Below, piece after piece: positions 1 to 10,866 of a stretch of 64,000 nucleotides of DNA (position 1 is its first letter; every line of letters begins with the position of its first letter). The position numbers and the translations under genes are program-made. This DNA is from Limnomonas spitsbergensis (Eukaryota; Chlorophyta; Chlorophyceae; Chlamydomonadales): positions 310,001 to 374,000 of the forward strand of contig JAYJMM010000025.1 in assembly GCA_037349105.1 (NCBI GenBank). The letters are read 5' to 3'. Under the pieces are notes generated by a model. It was not told the origin of the DNA and searched no databases. It saw nothing but the letters and a program-made list of their open reading frames with translations.

Positions 1-70
1 TCCAAGGCATGGTGGCCAGGCAGCCGCGCATCGCCCTCCTGGGAACGAGGGTGTTCAACAATAGGCTCAA
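1..70 (+). CDS. mTERF-like gene, exon A (partial, 3' end)
   Basis: Frame reads ...VARQPRIALLGTRVFNNRLK and ends at AAG 68-70, followed by donor GTGGGT at 71. The P-x-x-x-LL spacing fits an mTERF repeat. The left end is cut by the window. The donor region GGTGGGTCAG is itself expanded into a 10-bp tandem array just downstream. Confidence 0.6.
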
Positions 71-3000
71 GGTGGGTCAGGGTGGGTCAGGGTGGGTCAG
101 GGTGGGTCAGGGTGGGTCAGGGTGGGTCAGGGTGGGTCAGGGTGGGGAGGATTTACGCATTGGTAGAGTTTGAAGTTAGGCTAAGCGCTCCTAGAGGTTG
201 AGCTCACCATCTCAAGGGTTGGAAGGCGCATGTTCAACAACATGCTTTAGGTGGGGCAGAGGGGTCAGGGTTTCAGTTCTACATTGGATACGTTGCTACA
301 GTTTGAGCTCAAGAACTCCAGGGTTGGAAAAGGGTGCTAAACAATAGGCTCAAGATGGGAAAATGGGCCGAGGGCTTATCTTACATGTACATTGGTAGAG
401 TTTGACTTCACCATGTCAAGGGCTGGGACAAGGGTGATGAAGTGATCAAAAACGGGCTGAAGGTGGGTAAGGGGGATCAGGGTTTGTGTAGCCAGTATGT
501 TGGCAGAGTTTGAACTCACCAACCCTTGTTCACACCCTCATTCACCCCTTTGTTCACACCTTCACACAGATCCTGCAGGCTAGCCTGGGCAAGCAGTACA
601 TCCATATCGTCACCCTGGTGGTCAAGTCCCTGGCGCTGTTGATCACCAAGATGGAGCTGTCCACACCCTCGTCCACACCTGCCCCACGCAGATCCTACAG
701 GCTATCCTGGGCAAGCGGTACATCCATATCGTCACCTTGGTGGTCAAGTCCCCGGCGCTGCACATCACTGAAATATGGTCATTCACACCCTCGTCCACAT
801 CTTCGTTCTCACCCCCGTTCACACCTGCCCCACGCAGATCCTGCAGGCTATCCTGGGCAAGCGGTACATCCATATCGTCACCTTGGTGGTCAAGTCCCCG
901 GCGCTGCACATCACTGAAATATGGGCATTCACACCCTCGTCCACATCTTCGTTCTCACCCCGTTCACACCTGCCCCACGCAGATCCTACAGGCTATCCTC
1001 GGCAAGCGGTACATCCATATCGTCACCCTGGTGGTCAAGTCCCCGGCGCTGCTGATCACCGAGATGGACTCAGCTCGGCAGGTTTTCACCGGACTCCGGA
1101 ACATGTTGGGAGTCACAGAGGGCGTGGTGTATGCAATGGTAAGTGTGAAGGGCACGGCTGGGTGTGAACGGTTGGTGTGAGCAGTATTGGTTCCAGGGCG
1201 CAGAGGAGTCAAGGGGATCCATGTGGACGGCGTTTTGATCAGGGGGGGCGTCAGATATTAAATTGGGTAACACAAAAATCACACACTGGGCTGGGAGGTA
1301 GTACAAAGCTCAGGGGAATGGCACACTTGCTCAGACAAGGAGGGGCAGAGAAGCTTGAGTATCCCGTAGGGCTTCTCATAGATTTGATGGCCTTCCCTCG
1401 GGCTTTAAATTTCATTTATTTTAATGCTGCCCACAGCGCAAACTGTTGACAATGACTCTTAATTTCCGACTGAAAACTGGCGCTCACAATCCATACTTCG
1501 TAAATGCATGGTTCCCTCGACCCCGCACAATGTTAATTATGAGGCAAGGCAAAGCAAGTCTTTGGTAGGGCCTCCATGCATACTCTCCCACCCATCCTGC
1601 CCCGCCCACCCTTTTCTGGGCAGGTGTGCCATTCCCCTGAGCTTTCTGTCTTACCCTGGCTGCCCGGCTCCACTAAAAAAAGATAGCAGCTGAACTACCC
1701 TGTCCTTCCTTTTCTGAGCAGGTGTGCCATTCCCCTGAGCTTCTGTCTACGGCTCTGACTCGCCTGGCTCAGCGGTATCGCAGGGTGAGCAGGGGGGGGG
1801 GGTCTCAGGTACAGCGTAGGGTGAGCGAGGGCGGGTGGTGTTGGGGTATATTGGGGTTGTCCTGCTGGGTGTGTAGGGTGTGGGGTTTCATGTATACAGG
1901 AGGGCGTACGGTTCCATTACTAGTGCAGGGTGCAGGGTTCCCTAGCACTGCGGTATCGCAGGGTGAGCAAGTGGGGTGGGGGGGGCGTTGGGGTAATTTG
2001 GGGTTGTCCTGCTGGGTGTGTAGGGTTTCATGGATAGGGGAGGGCATACGGCTGACGGCTCCATGCCTAGTGCAGGGTGTAGGGCTGCCTGGCTCAGCGG
2101 TATCGCTGGGTAAGCTATTGGGGGGGGGGGAGTTGGGACGGTTTCAAGTATAAAGGAATGGCTTGCAGGTTCTGATCTGCCTTGCATGGCTTGCAGGTGC
2201 TGACCTGCCTTGCATGGCTTGTAGGTGCTGACCTGCCTTGCATGGCTTGTAGGTGCTGACCTGCCTTGCATGGCTTGCAGGTGCTGACCTGCCTTGCATG
2301 GCTTGTAGGTGCTGATCTGCCTTGCATGGCTTGTAGGTGCTGACCTGCCTTGCATGGCCTGCAGGTGCTGACCTGCCTTGCATGGCTTGTAGGTGCTGAC
2401 CTGCCTTGCATGGCTTGCAGGTTCTGATCTGCCTTGCATGGCTTGCAGGTGCTGACCTGCCTTGCATGGCCTGCAGGTGCTGACCTGCCTTGCATGGCTT
2501 GTAGGTGCTGATCTGCCTTGCATGGCTTGCAGGTTCTGATCTGCCTTGCATGGCTTGCAGGTGCTGACCTGCCTTGCATGGCTTGTAGGTGCTGACCTGC
2601 CTTGCATGGCTTGTAGGTGCTGACCTGCCTTGCATGGCTTGCAGGTGCTGACCTGCCTTGCATGGCTTGTAGGTGCTGATCTGCCTTGCATGGCTTGTAG
2701 GTGCTGACCTGCCTTGCATGGCCTGCAGGTGCTGACCTGCCTTGCATGGCTTGTAGGTGCTGACCTGCCTTGCATGGCTTGCAGGTTCTGATCTGCCTTG
2801 CATGGCTTGCAGGTGCTGACCTGCCTTGCATGGCCTGCAGGTGCTGACCTGCCTTGCATGGCTTGTAGGTGCTGATCTGCCTTGCATGGCTTGCAGGTTC
2901 TGATCTGCCTTGCATGGCTTGCAGGTGCTGACCTGCCTTGCATGGCTTGTAGGTGCTGACCTGCCTTGCATGGCTTGCAGGTTCTGACCTGCCTTGCATG

Positions 3001-6000
3001 GCTTGCAGGTGCTGACCTGCCTTGCATGGCTTGTAGGTGCTGATCTGCCTTGCATGGCTTGCAGGTGCTGACCTGCCTTGCATGGCTTGTAGGTGCTGAC
3101 CTGCCTTGCATGGCTTGCAGGTTCTTATCTGCCTTGCATGGCTTGCAGGTGCTGACCTGCCTTGCATGGCTTGTAGGTGCTGATCTGCCTTGCATGGCCT
3201 GCAGGTGCTGACCTGCCTTGCATGGCTTGCAGGTGCTGACCTGCCTTGCATGGCTTGCAGGTGCTGACCTGCCTTGCATGACTTGCAGGTTCTGATCTGC
3301 CTTGCATGGCTTGCAGGTGCTGACCTGCCTTGCATGGCTTGTAGGTGCTGATCTGCCTTGCATGGCCTGCAGGTGCTGACCTGCCTTGCAAGGCTTGCAG
3401 GTGCTGACCTGCCTTGCATGGCTTGCAGGTGATGACCTGCCTTGCATGACTTGCAGGTGCTGATCTGCCTTGCATGGCTTGCAGGTGCTGACCTGCCTTG
3501 CATGGCTTGCAGTTGCTGATCTGCCTTGCATGGCTTGCAGGTGCTGACCTGCCTTGCATGGCTTGCAGTTGCTGACCTGCCTTGCATGGCTTGCAGGTTC
3601 TGATCTGCCTTGCATGGCTTGCAGGTGCTGACCTGCCTTGCATGGCTTGCACGTGCTGACCTGCCTTGCATGGCTTGCAGGTGCTGACCTGCCTTGCATG
3701 GCTTGTAGGTGCTGATCTGCCTTGCATGGCTTGAAGGTGCTGACCTGCCTTGCATGGCTTGCAGGTGCTGACCTGCCTTGCATGGCTTGCAGTTGCTGAC
3801 CTGCCTTGCATGACTTGCAGGTTCTGATCTGCCTTGCATGGCTTGCAGGTGCTGACCTGCCTTGCATGGCTTGCAGTTGCTGATCTGCCTTGCATGGCTT
3901 GCAGGTGCTGATCTGCCTCGCATGGCCTGCAGGTTCTGATCTGCCTTGCATGGCTTGCAGGTGCTGACCTGCCTTGCATGGCTTGCAGGTGCTGATCTGC
4001 CTTGCATGGCTTGCAGGTGCTGATCTGCCTTGCATGGCTTGCAGGTGCTGACCTGCCTTGCATGGCTTGCAGGTGCTGACCTGCCTTGCATGGCTTGCAG
4101 TTGCTGATCTGCCTTGCATGGCTTGCAGGTGATGACCTGCCTTGCATGGCTTGCAGGTGCTGATCTGCCTTGCATGGCTTGCAGGTGATGACCTGCCTTG
4201 CATGGCTTGCAGGTGCTGACCTGCCTTGCATGGCTTGCAGGTGCTGATCTGCCTTGCATGGCTTGCAGGTGCTGACCTGCCTTGCATGACTTGCAGGTTC
4301 TGATCTGCCTTGCATGGCTTGCAGGTGCTGACCTGCCTTGCATGGCTTGCAGGTGCTGACCTGCCTTGCATGGCTTGCAGGTGATGACCTGCCTTGCATG
4401 GCTTGCAGGTGCTGACCTGCCTTGCATGGCTTGCAGGTGCTGACCTGCCTTGCATGGCTTGCAGGTGATGACCTGCCTTGCATGGCTTGCAGGTGCTGAC
4501 CTGCCTTGCATGGCTTGCAGGTGCTGACCTGCCTTGCATGGCTTGTAGGTGCTGATCTGCCTTGCATGGCCTGCAGGTGCTGATCTGCCTTGCATGGCTT
4601 GCAGGTGCTGACCTGCCTTGCATGGCTTGCAGGTGCTGACCTGCCTTGCATGGCCTGCAGGTGCTGATCTGCCTTGCATGGCTTGCAGGTGCTTACCTGC
4701 CTTGCATGGCTTGCAGGTGCTGATCTGCCTTGCATGGCCTGCAGGTGCTGATCTGCCTTGCATGGCTTGCAGGTGCTGATCTGCCTTGCATGGCTTGCAG
4801 GTGCTGACCTGCCTTGCATGGCTTGCAGGTGCTGATCTGCCTTGCATGGCTTGCAGGTTCTGATCTGCCTTGCATGGCTTGCAGGTGCTGACCTGCCTTG
4901 CATGGCTAGCAGGTGCTGACCTGCCTTGCATGGCTTGCAGGTGCTGACCTGCCTTGCATGGCTTTCAGGTGCTGATCTGCCTTGCATGGCTTGCAGTTGC
5001 TGACCTGCCTTCAATGGCTTGCAGGTGTACCGCGCGTTGCCCCCTGGCTGCCAGCATGCACTTGAGGCCGGGATAATTGGATACGTGTCTCTTTGTCCCC
5101 TTTCGCTGCAGTTGTATTGCGCGTTGCAGGCTAGCATCACTTGGAGTGATTAGATGCGGGTATCTCACTCCCATTTTGCTGCACGTGTATCGTGTGTTGC
5201 AGGGTCAGCATCACTGATAGTGATGAGATTATGAGAGGCGGGTTCCTTCATCCCCATTTGCTGCACGGGGCGTGTATCGTGCGTTGCAGACTTGCAGCAC
5301 TTTGAGCGAGGATTGCCAGCCAGGTGCATGTTCCTTACTTTCTTACTCTCTATATATGTGGTGTAGGTCTACCGCGCGTCGCAGGCTTGCAGCACTTTAC
5401 GTGAGGAATTTTAGATGCCTGTAGTTTACTTTATTTAATTCCCATATGCTTGCAGGTGTATCGCGCGTTGCAGGCCTGCAGTGTGTAGTATTGGAGAGGA
5501 TTGTGAGGTGCCTGTTTCGTGTTTCGTCTTAATCTCTATATGTGTTGCAGGTGTATCGCGCATTGCAGGCATGCGGTATGTGGGACGAGGAGTGGCGTAA
5601 GCTCAGCCCTGCACTGCGTGCGGACTGCCTGGTCTGCACCACTGTCACCTACCACCGCCTGGAGTATCTAGTCATGATCGGACAGGTGTGTGTTGACTGT
5701 GTGACCACATCGCCCAGCCCTTTGCTTGCACCATTGCCCTCCTCTCTGATACCGGCTGACCAGTCCTGCTATTTAAACAAATCAAATAACGCCATGAGTT
5801 GCCAGTCGTTACCTACCACCGGCTGGGTTACCTGGTCATGATTGGACAGGTGAGGGAGAGGAGCAAGAATATGTTTGTGTGGGGGGGGAAGAGGGGGCAA
5901 AAGAGTGGGAGGAGGGGAGGGGAGGGAAAGAGTGGGGTTGAGTGTGCAGGGAGGACAAGGGTGGAGTTGGGGAGGGGAGGGTCGGAGTCGGAGGGGGGGG

Positions 6001-9000
6001 GGGGGAGGGATGAGAGTGGGGGAAGGGTACGGTAGGTGTGGACGTGGGGGGAGGAGGGTGGGGAGGCGTGATCGGGAGAGAGGGGAAATACACCAGGGGA
6101 TGAGGGGTTGTGTGCCTCTCAGTACTCCACCAATAGGGGATGAGGGGTTGTATGCCTCTCAGTCCTCCACCAATAGGGGATGAGGGGTTGTGTGCCTCTC
6201 AGTCCTCTACCAATAGGGGATGAGGGGTTGTGTGCCTCTCAGTCCTCCACCAATAGAGGGTGAGGGGTTGTGTGCCTCTCAGTCCTCTACCAATAGGGGA
6301 TGAGGGGTTGTGTGCCTCTCAGTCCTCCACCAATAGGGGATGAGGGGTTGTGTGCCTCTCAGTCCTCCACAAATAGGGGATGAGGGGTTGTGTGCCTCTC
6401 AGTCCTCCACCAATAGAGGATGAGGGGTTGTGTGCCTCTCAGTCCTCCACCAATAGGGGATGAGGGGTTGTGTGCCTCTCATTCCTCCACCAATAGGGGA
6501 TGAGGGGTTGTGTGCCTCTCAGTCCTCCACCAATAGGGGATGAGGGGTTGTGTGCCTCTCAGTCCTCCACCAATAGGGGATGAAGGGTTGTGTGCCTCTC
6601 AGTTCTCCACCAATAGGGGATGAGGGGTTGTGTGCCTCTCAGTCCTCCACCAATAGGGGATGAGGGGTTGTGTGCCTCTCAGTTCTCCACCAATAGGGGA
6701 TGAGGGCTTGTGTGCCTCTCAGTTCTCCACCAATAGGGGATGAGGGGTTGTGTGCCTCTCAGTCCTCCACCAATAGGGGATGAGGGGTTGTGTGCCTCTC
6801 AGTCCTCCACCAATAGGGGATGAGGGGTTGTGTGCCTCTCAGTTCTCCACCAATAGGGGATGAGGGGTTGTGTGCCTCTCAGTCCTCCACCAATAGGGGA
6901 TGAGGGGTTGTGTGCCTCTCAGTCCTCCACCAATAGGGGATGAGGGGTTGTGTGCCTCTCAGTCCTCCACCAATCGTCTGTTAGACAAGCTCAAGATGGG
7001 GTGGTCTGCTTCCAGAATGCCTTTCATACTTATCGTTAGCTCAATATCTGTCTGTCTTTTGTGAGCCCATGTTTCACGGTCCTCTTCGACGCTACTGGTG
7101 GATATGCCCACGAGAGCGCGGTCTGCTTCCAAGATTTAATTCATACTTGTCTTGAACCCAATTCCTGCCTGTTTTTGTTATGTTTTTTGTTTTCCCATGT
7201 TTCACAGACTTCTTCAATGTGATTGTTGGGCGTGCTCAGGGTGGCGTGGTTTGAATTCAACATGCCCTTCATTCTCATCGCAGATTAAAAACTGCCTGGA
7301 CACCCACAACCCACACAACCCACCAAAATGATGATCATCCAAAGAAAAGCACACACCAAAATGTCTGTTTTCTTAATTTGTTTCGCAGGCCTCTTCCATA
7401 CTCCTTTGTACTTGATACCAAAGTGCTCCTTTGTACTTATGTTGACTGGTGATTTTTGTTCGCCCATGTTTCGCAGGTCTCTTCAATGCGCCTGGTGGAC
7501 GTGCTCAAGATGGCGCGATCCGATTTCTCCGTCAAGTGGCCTGACTTCGAGTCAGCCCTGGCGCGCGCAGTGGCGAGAAAGGCAGAAATAGCTGTCCTTC
7601 AGCAGCAGCAGAAGCAACAGGAGCAACAACACCAAGGTGTACCGCCTCAACGGTACGCCCGTACCACACATCCGATGCAGCAGCATCAACCGCAACAGCA
7701 CAGCGTACCGCAGCAACAGCATGTCCGTGCAGCGCACCTGGTGCGGCAGGGGCAACAACAGCAGCAACAACAGACGCCGTCGCAGCAACAGTCGCAAGGA
7801 GCCCTGTTGCATGCAAGGCATCAGCAGCAGGACCAGCAGCAGCAACAGCAGCGGCAACATCTGCCGTCAGATTCAGATGCAGCCGTTGCCCCGCCCTGGC
7901 AACAACAGCAACAACGGCAACAGCCGCCGTCAGTGTCAGTGGCTGATGTGGTCCCCCGGGGCCTGCCCGGGTTTGTGGTGCGAGGACCAGGCCGGCCCCT
8001 GCTGCCGGCCCCCCAGCATGGCAGACCAGTTGGCAGCAGTAGTGTGACCAGTGGCCAGCACACCAAGGCATCAAGTGTGACCAGTGACCAGTTCACCAAG
8101 GAAACAAGTGTGACCAGTGACCAGCACACCACGACAACAAGTGTGACCAGCGATGCTCTCGCAGAGCTTGGCATGAAGGATTGCAGTGGCAGAAGCAGCA
8201 TGTCCCAGTGGACTGCCTCTACTACTACAGCTGCTGCTGCTGCCACTGCTGCTACTGCCGTTTCTGATGCTGCTGCCGCAGCTACTGCTGGAGGGGTGGC
8301 TGCAGAGCACAGCTGGGCCCCATGGCAGTTACAGAGTGGTTGGCAGGCGCGACACAAGACTGCACCTTGGTTAAAGGAGCAGCAGCAGCCCATGCAACAG
8401 GCCATGCAGCAAAAGCCCATGCAACAGCAGCCCATGCAGCATCCCATGCAACAGGCCATGCAGGGGAAACCAGCTGTGGCATCGCAGCAGGTGAAACAGC
8501 AGCAGCCCATGCAACAGGCCATACAACAGGCCATGCAGGGGAAACCAGCTGTGGCATCACAGCAGGTGAAACAGCAGCAGCCTATGCAACAGCCCATGCA
8601 ACAGGTCATGCAACAGGCCATGCAGGGGAAAGCAGTTGTGGCATCGCAGCAGGTGAAACAGCAGCAGCCTATGCAGTCTGTGGCAGCACTGCAAATGAAG
8701 CCAAAGAGGATGACGCCCCTCCAGGCCGACGTATCAAGTGTATCACAGCAGTCATGCCAGCCGCCGCCGCAGCAGCAGCAGCCCCTCCAGGCTGAGGCAG
8801 ACTGGGTATCACATCAATCAAGCCAGCCGCTGCTGCCGCATTTACTGCAGCAGAAACAGCATCGGCAGCCCCTCGAGGCTGTGGCAGCTGTGGAATCATT
8901 ACGAGGGGTGCAGAGGCTGAGACGGCAAGAGCAACAGACGCAACCGCTCCGCTATGTTGCTGATGCAGCCAAAGGGGCAAAGGCTCGGTTGGTTCCGCAG

Positions 9001-9327
9001 GCAGCTGCAGCCACGTTTGTCGTATCCTCGCCCATGGACACGGTGCATCATCCCCGAATTCGTAGTAGCTCTGCCGAGTCTTCTTACAGGGATTCCGCCG
9101 CATCCAGCAACCACTCCCCAAAAAATGCCGGGTTCCAAACTGAGGAGAACGCAAGTCTTGGTGCTGTTGGTGCAGCCGGGTCGGCTGCGGAGGCGGTGGG
9201 GGCGACGGCGGTGTCCCCGTCCATGCTTCAAACTCACGCACACGCTGGTCCTTTTGGGTCGGCAGCGGAGGCCGAGGCAACAGGTGCGCCCCTGCTGGCT
9301 GCTCCCATGCTGTGGACGTCAGGCTGA
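1..9327 (+). CDS. mTERF-like protein with Gln-rich C-terminal tail (3' part of gene, 5 exons, 5' end outside window)
   Basis: Joined exons <1-70, 983-1138, 1722-1784, 5551-5685 and 7477-9327 stay in phase 0 throughout and give about 757 residues ending at TGA 9325-9327. The first ~170 residues show a recurring pattern of about 30-35 residues (hydrophobic helix, a P then LL, then L..LG), for example VKSPALLI, LRNMLGVTEGVVYAM, CHSPELLS and, near the end, HRLEYL, as in mTERF helical-repeat proteins. Known members act in mitochondria or chloroplasts on transcription and RNA processing. The assignment is by pattern recognition. The last exon adds about 580 residues of Gln/Ala/Ser-rich sequence, which is unusual for the family. 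Transit peptide and start lie outside the window. Introns are filled with tandem arrays and partial exon copies. Confidence 0.65.
71..470. repeat. 10-bp array at exon A donor plus diverged copies of exon A 3' end
   Basis: GGTGGGTCAG is repeated about seven times at 71-144, directly at the exon A donor. Further right, at about 222-255, 328-355 and 430-465, are diverged copies of the exon end (a GG-A-AGG--G/TGTTCAACAA-like block followed by GGCT(C/G)AAGGTGGG). These are degraded copies of the exon A 3' junction inside the intron. Confidence 0.6.
567..982 (+). repeat. Three tandem partial copies of exon B (acceptor plus 5' half)
   Basis: Copies at about 567-655, 689-770 and 836-918 repeat the exon B start (CAG|ATCCT(G/A)CAGGCTA.CCT...), including the acceptor, and read ILQA.LGK.YIHIVTLVVKS before diverging. 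They are spaced about 120-147 bp apart and joined by ACACC(C/T)TCGTCCACA-type intron sequence. The copy at 983 continues into the full exon. Confidence 0.8.
983..1138 (+). CDS. mTERF-like gene, exon B
   Basis: Acceptor CCACGCAG at 975-982, donor GTAAGT at 1139, 52 codons in phase 0. Contains YIHIVTLVVKSPALLITEMD and LRNMLGVTEGVVYAM, two mTERF-type helical units. This last copy of the tandem set was chosen because only it continues in frame to a strong donor. Confidence 0.7.
1609..1650 (+). repeat. Partial copy of exon C 5' end
   Basis: Pyrimidine tract, GGGCAG and GTGTGCCATTCCCCTGAGC repeat the exon C acceptor and first ~25 bases, about 110 bp upstream of the real exon. The copy then loses frame. 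The nearby 1178-1600 stretch shows nothing else I can name. Confidence 0.7.
1722..1784 (+). CDS. mTERF-like gene, exon C
   Basis: Acceptor TGAGCAG ends at 1721; 21 codons reading VCHSPELLSTALTRLAQRYRR; donor GTGAGC at 1785. The SPELLS segment is the expected P-x-LL element. Two diverged copies of its 3' end plus donor (GCGGTATCGC.GGGT(G/A)AGC) lie downstream at about 1950-1975 and 2095-2117. Confidence 0.7.
2150..5030. repeat. 28-bp minisatellite, about 100 copies, in intron C/D
   Basis: The unit, containing CTTGCAGGTGCTGACCTGCC then TTGCATGG, repeats about 100 times with point variants (C/T in GACCT/GATCT, CTTGCAG/CTTGTAG/CCTGCAG). Each unit carries a 3' splice-site-like TTGCAG|GTG. Because 28 is not a multiple of 3 and the unit lacks stops, minus-strand frames stay open for up to 938 codons. 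These are not genes. Confidence 0.95.
5031..5550 (+). repeat. Six degenerate copies of exon D acceptor and 5' end
   Basis: CAGGTGTAYCGCGCGTTGCAGGC-type blocks recur at about 5022-5050, 5107-5135, 5182-5210, 5265-5295, 5362-5390 and 5453-5485 before the real exon at 5551. Each has a CAG-like acceptor and the first ~25 exon bases, then diverges (GCAGCACTTT..., CAGCATCACT...). Spacing is about 75-100 bp. Confidence 0.8.
5551..5685 (+). CDS. mTERF-like gene, exon D
   Basis: Acceptor TGTTGCAG at 5543-5550, 45 codons, donor GTGTGT at 5686. Reads VYRALQACGMWDEEWRK then LSPALRADCL, ending HRLEYLVMIGQ. The R.EYL...G element resembles the last mTERF repeats. Confidence 0.75.
5800..5853 (+). repeat. 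Copy of exon D 3' end with donor
   Basis: GTTACCTACCACCGGCTGGG...GTCATGATTGGACAG followed by GTGAGG repeats the last ~45 bases of exon D and its donor, about 160 bp downstream. It lacks a matching acceptor, so it is treated as a pseudoexon fragment. Confidence 0.75.
5880..6085. repeat. G-rich low-complexity tract
   Basis: Runs of G with scattered A, T and C (GGGGAGGG, AGAGTGGG). Strongly strand-biased purine sequence with no coding evidence. Confidence 0.7.
6091..6975. repeat. 40-bp tandem array, about 22 copies
   Basis: A unit beginning TGAGGGGTTGTGTGCCTCTC and followed by AGTCCTCCACCAATAGGGGA repeats about 22 times with few substitutions. It lies in the intron between exons D and E. Confidence 0.95.
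6976..7476 (+). repeat. Degenerate copies of exon E acceptor and 5' end
   Basis: The block CCCATGTTTC(G/A)C(A/-)G...CTTC.A.G...GTGGACGTGCTCAAGATGG, which opens exon E, recurs in decayed form at about 6985-7010, 7066-7130, 7195-7250 and 7380-7400. Spacing is about 130 bp and each copy is followed by a TTCATACTTATCGT-like intron block. Confidence 0.7.
7477..9327 (+). CDS. mTERF-like gene, last exon: repeat end plus Gln-rich tail
   Basis: Acceptor TTTCGCAG at 7469-7476; open for 616 codons to TGA at 9325-9327. The first ~35 residues (MRLVDVLKMARSDFSVKW) fit the last mTERF helix pair. The rest is low complexity: Gln blocks (about 7600-7920), four near-repeats of SVTSDQHT (about 8040-8155), then three longer repeats around MQQAMQGKPAVASQQVKQQQ (about 8390-8670), then Ala/Ser-rich sequence. 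There are no internal stops over 1.85 kb, so it is probably coding despite its composition. The tail's function is unknown. Confidence 0.75.
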   Translation, partial: VSSMRLVDVLKMARSDFSVKWPDFESALARAVARKAEIAVLQQQQKQQEQQHQGVPPQRYARTTHPMQQHQPQQHSVPQQQHVRAAHLVRQGQQQQQQQTPSQQQSQGALLHARHQQQDQQQQQQRQHLPSDSDAAVAPPWQQQQQRQQPPSVSVADVVPRGLPGFVVRGPGRPLLPAPQHGRPVGSSSVTSGQHTKASSVTSDQFTKETSVTSDQHTTTTSVTSDALAELGMKDCSGRSSMSQWTASTTTAAAAATAATAVSDAAAAATAGGVAAEHSWAPWQLQSGWQARHKTAPWLKEQQQPMQQAMQQKPMQQQPMQHPMQQAMQGKPAVASQQVKQQQPMQQAIQQAMQGKPAVASQQVKQQQPMQQPMQQVMQQAMQGKAVVASQQVKQQQPMQSVAALQMKPKRMTPLQADVSSVSQQSCQPPPQQQQPLQAEADWVSHQSSQPLLPHLLQQKQHRQPLEAVAAVESLRGVQRLRRQEQQTQPLRYVADAAKGAKARLVPQAAAATFVVSSPMDTVHHPRIRSSSAESSYRDSAASSNHSPKNAGFQTEENASLGAVGAAGSAAEAVGATAVSPSMLQTHAHAGPFGSAAEAEATGAPLLAAPMLWTSG

Positions 9328-9754
9328 CCGCCTCAAGGCCCAGCCCAGCTCCGTCATATGAGAATGGCTGCAGTAGTAGCGAGAGGTCCGAAGGATTGCC
9401 TGTTCCGAGTCACATAACACTTGCCGTTGTGCATGATGCCTCAACGGATGGTCACCTGCTGTGTAGAAGTGACGGTTTGAGGCAAGGCGGCACGGATAGC
9501 GGCTTTGTTTGTGGGATTGAACGTTTGGAGCAGGACGCCTCCCTGGACGACAGTCGGCTTCAGAGAGACAGTTTGGAGCATGGTTCCCCGCCGGACGGCG
9601 GTTGCCTTCTAAAGGGTGACCGTTTCAAGCATGGTGCCACGGACAGCGGCGGCCACAGCAGGATTGAGCGTTGGGATCTGCAGTCTTTGAGTGGGATCTG
9701 GCAGCTATGCAACGGGGCAGTGAGCGAGGGAGTGTAGAGCAGGAACATATGCCT

Positions 9755-9825
9755 GAGTGTGGAATGGCTTTATGCTGGTAGACAGTGAGTGTGGAATGGC
9801 TATATGCTGGTAGACAGTGAGTTGA
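9755..9825. repeat. 33-bp direct duplication
   Basis: GAGTGTGGAATGGCT(T/A)TATG followed by CTGGTAGACAGT occurs twice in tandem, in the presumed 3' flank of the mTERF-like gene. I see no clear algal TGTAA polyadenylation signal in the following kilobase. Confidence 0.85.
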
Positions 9826-9827
9826 GC

Positions 9828-10620
9828 GGAAATGTACAATTATTATCGGTTTTTTAACGGCTGACGTCTAGTTTCAGATTCTGTATTTTCCCATGGGCGG
9901 CTAATGGATGTTATAGTTCATGTACCGGCATGGTAGTACGCAGTTTTTCGTTTCCCTACTTGAAATTGCGACCTACCCTTGACTCCATTGGGTGCCTAGA
10001 CAGCGCATGAGACCGGAAAACGATTCTTCATTACAAGCGCCGATATGTGTTGATAAAATATTAGATGCCGTCTATACCGGGCTGGAGTGCTTATAGCAAA
10101 GAGATGCACTCATTGCTCCATTCATTCAGCCTTTCACTTTCTGACAAATGGGCTTTGGGGCACAAAAGCCCAAGCAGGTGCAGGTATATATTAGGCACGA
10201 CAGTCAGAGAGTGTGGAACTGTGCACGCGCATGGTTAACCACACTCACTATGTGCATGCATGGCAAGCTCTGGATCTTCAAATTAATTATCACCCATGTC
10301 CTGGTTTTCTGATAATTCACCAGCATGCTCATCATTGCCATTATCAGCTCCCTTGCTGGGCGCTAGGCGGGATTAACAGGATCTGCTTGCTGCCGTTGCA
10401 CCTCTGCCGGTAAATACCGACATATCTTGGGTATGTCGTTCGACCTCGACGCATGTTCGTCAAATGAACAACGTGCTTTCCTAGGGAGGTCAGAGATTGC
10501 TGCTTTCGCCAGCCTTCATCACATGCCATCGGCCATGACCCCTTGGATGCACCTAAAGATGTACAACATGTCGTGAAGAGGGGACATGGCCGTAATTTCC
10601 TCTCTGGTCAATAACGTTAC
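9828..10620. other. Intergenic, no feature recognised
   Basis: Only short open frames occur, without codon bias or motifs I recognise. Composition is less GC-rich than the flanking genes. Confidence 0.5.
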
Positions 10621-10628
10621 ACCTCTGG

Positions 10629-10866
10629 GCCCGCCCAAAGCTCGGCCGCGTGGGCACCCAACTGTTCAGAAGGGAGAAAAGAAGAAACTAAAAGGAAGAG
10701 GGGGGGAAGGAACGCAAAGAAGGCCAACTCTGACACCTGAGTTCCACTAGAGAGCAGCCATGAACAAAGCCTCTCAAAAAAAGGCCACAAAAGCAAGCGT
10801 AGCCCACCCCTGCTTGGCCGCGAGGGCGCCCCACTGATCAGAAAGGAGAAGAGAAGAAACTAAAAA
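10629..10866. repeat. Two direct copies of a ~67-bp block
   Basis: Blocks at 10629-10695 and 10800-10866 share a CTYGGCCGCG(T/A)GGGC(A/G)CC core followed by CAACT/CCACTG.TCAGAA.GGAGAA and AGAAGAAACTAAAA. Offset is about 171 bp. Probable transposon-derived sequence. Confidence 0.7.

Noticed and set aside
2150..5030. CRISPR array (28-bp repeats)
   Set aside because: Repeats are head-to-tail with no spacers, in a eukaryotic intron, and there are no cas genes.
1942..5174. Minus-strand 893-938 codon proteins made of MQGRSAPASHARQVSTCKPC-type repeats
   Set aside because: Produced by a stop-free 28-bp unit read in three frames (28 residues per three units). It lies antisense within an intron of the mTERF-like gene and has no non-repetitive coding part.
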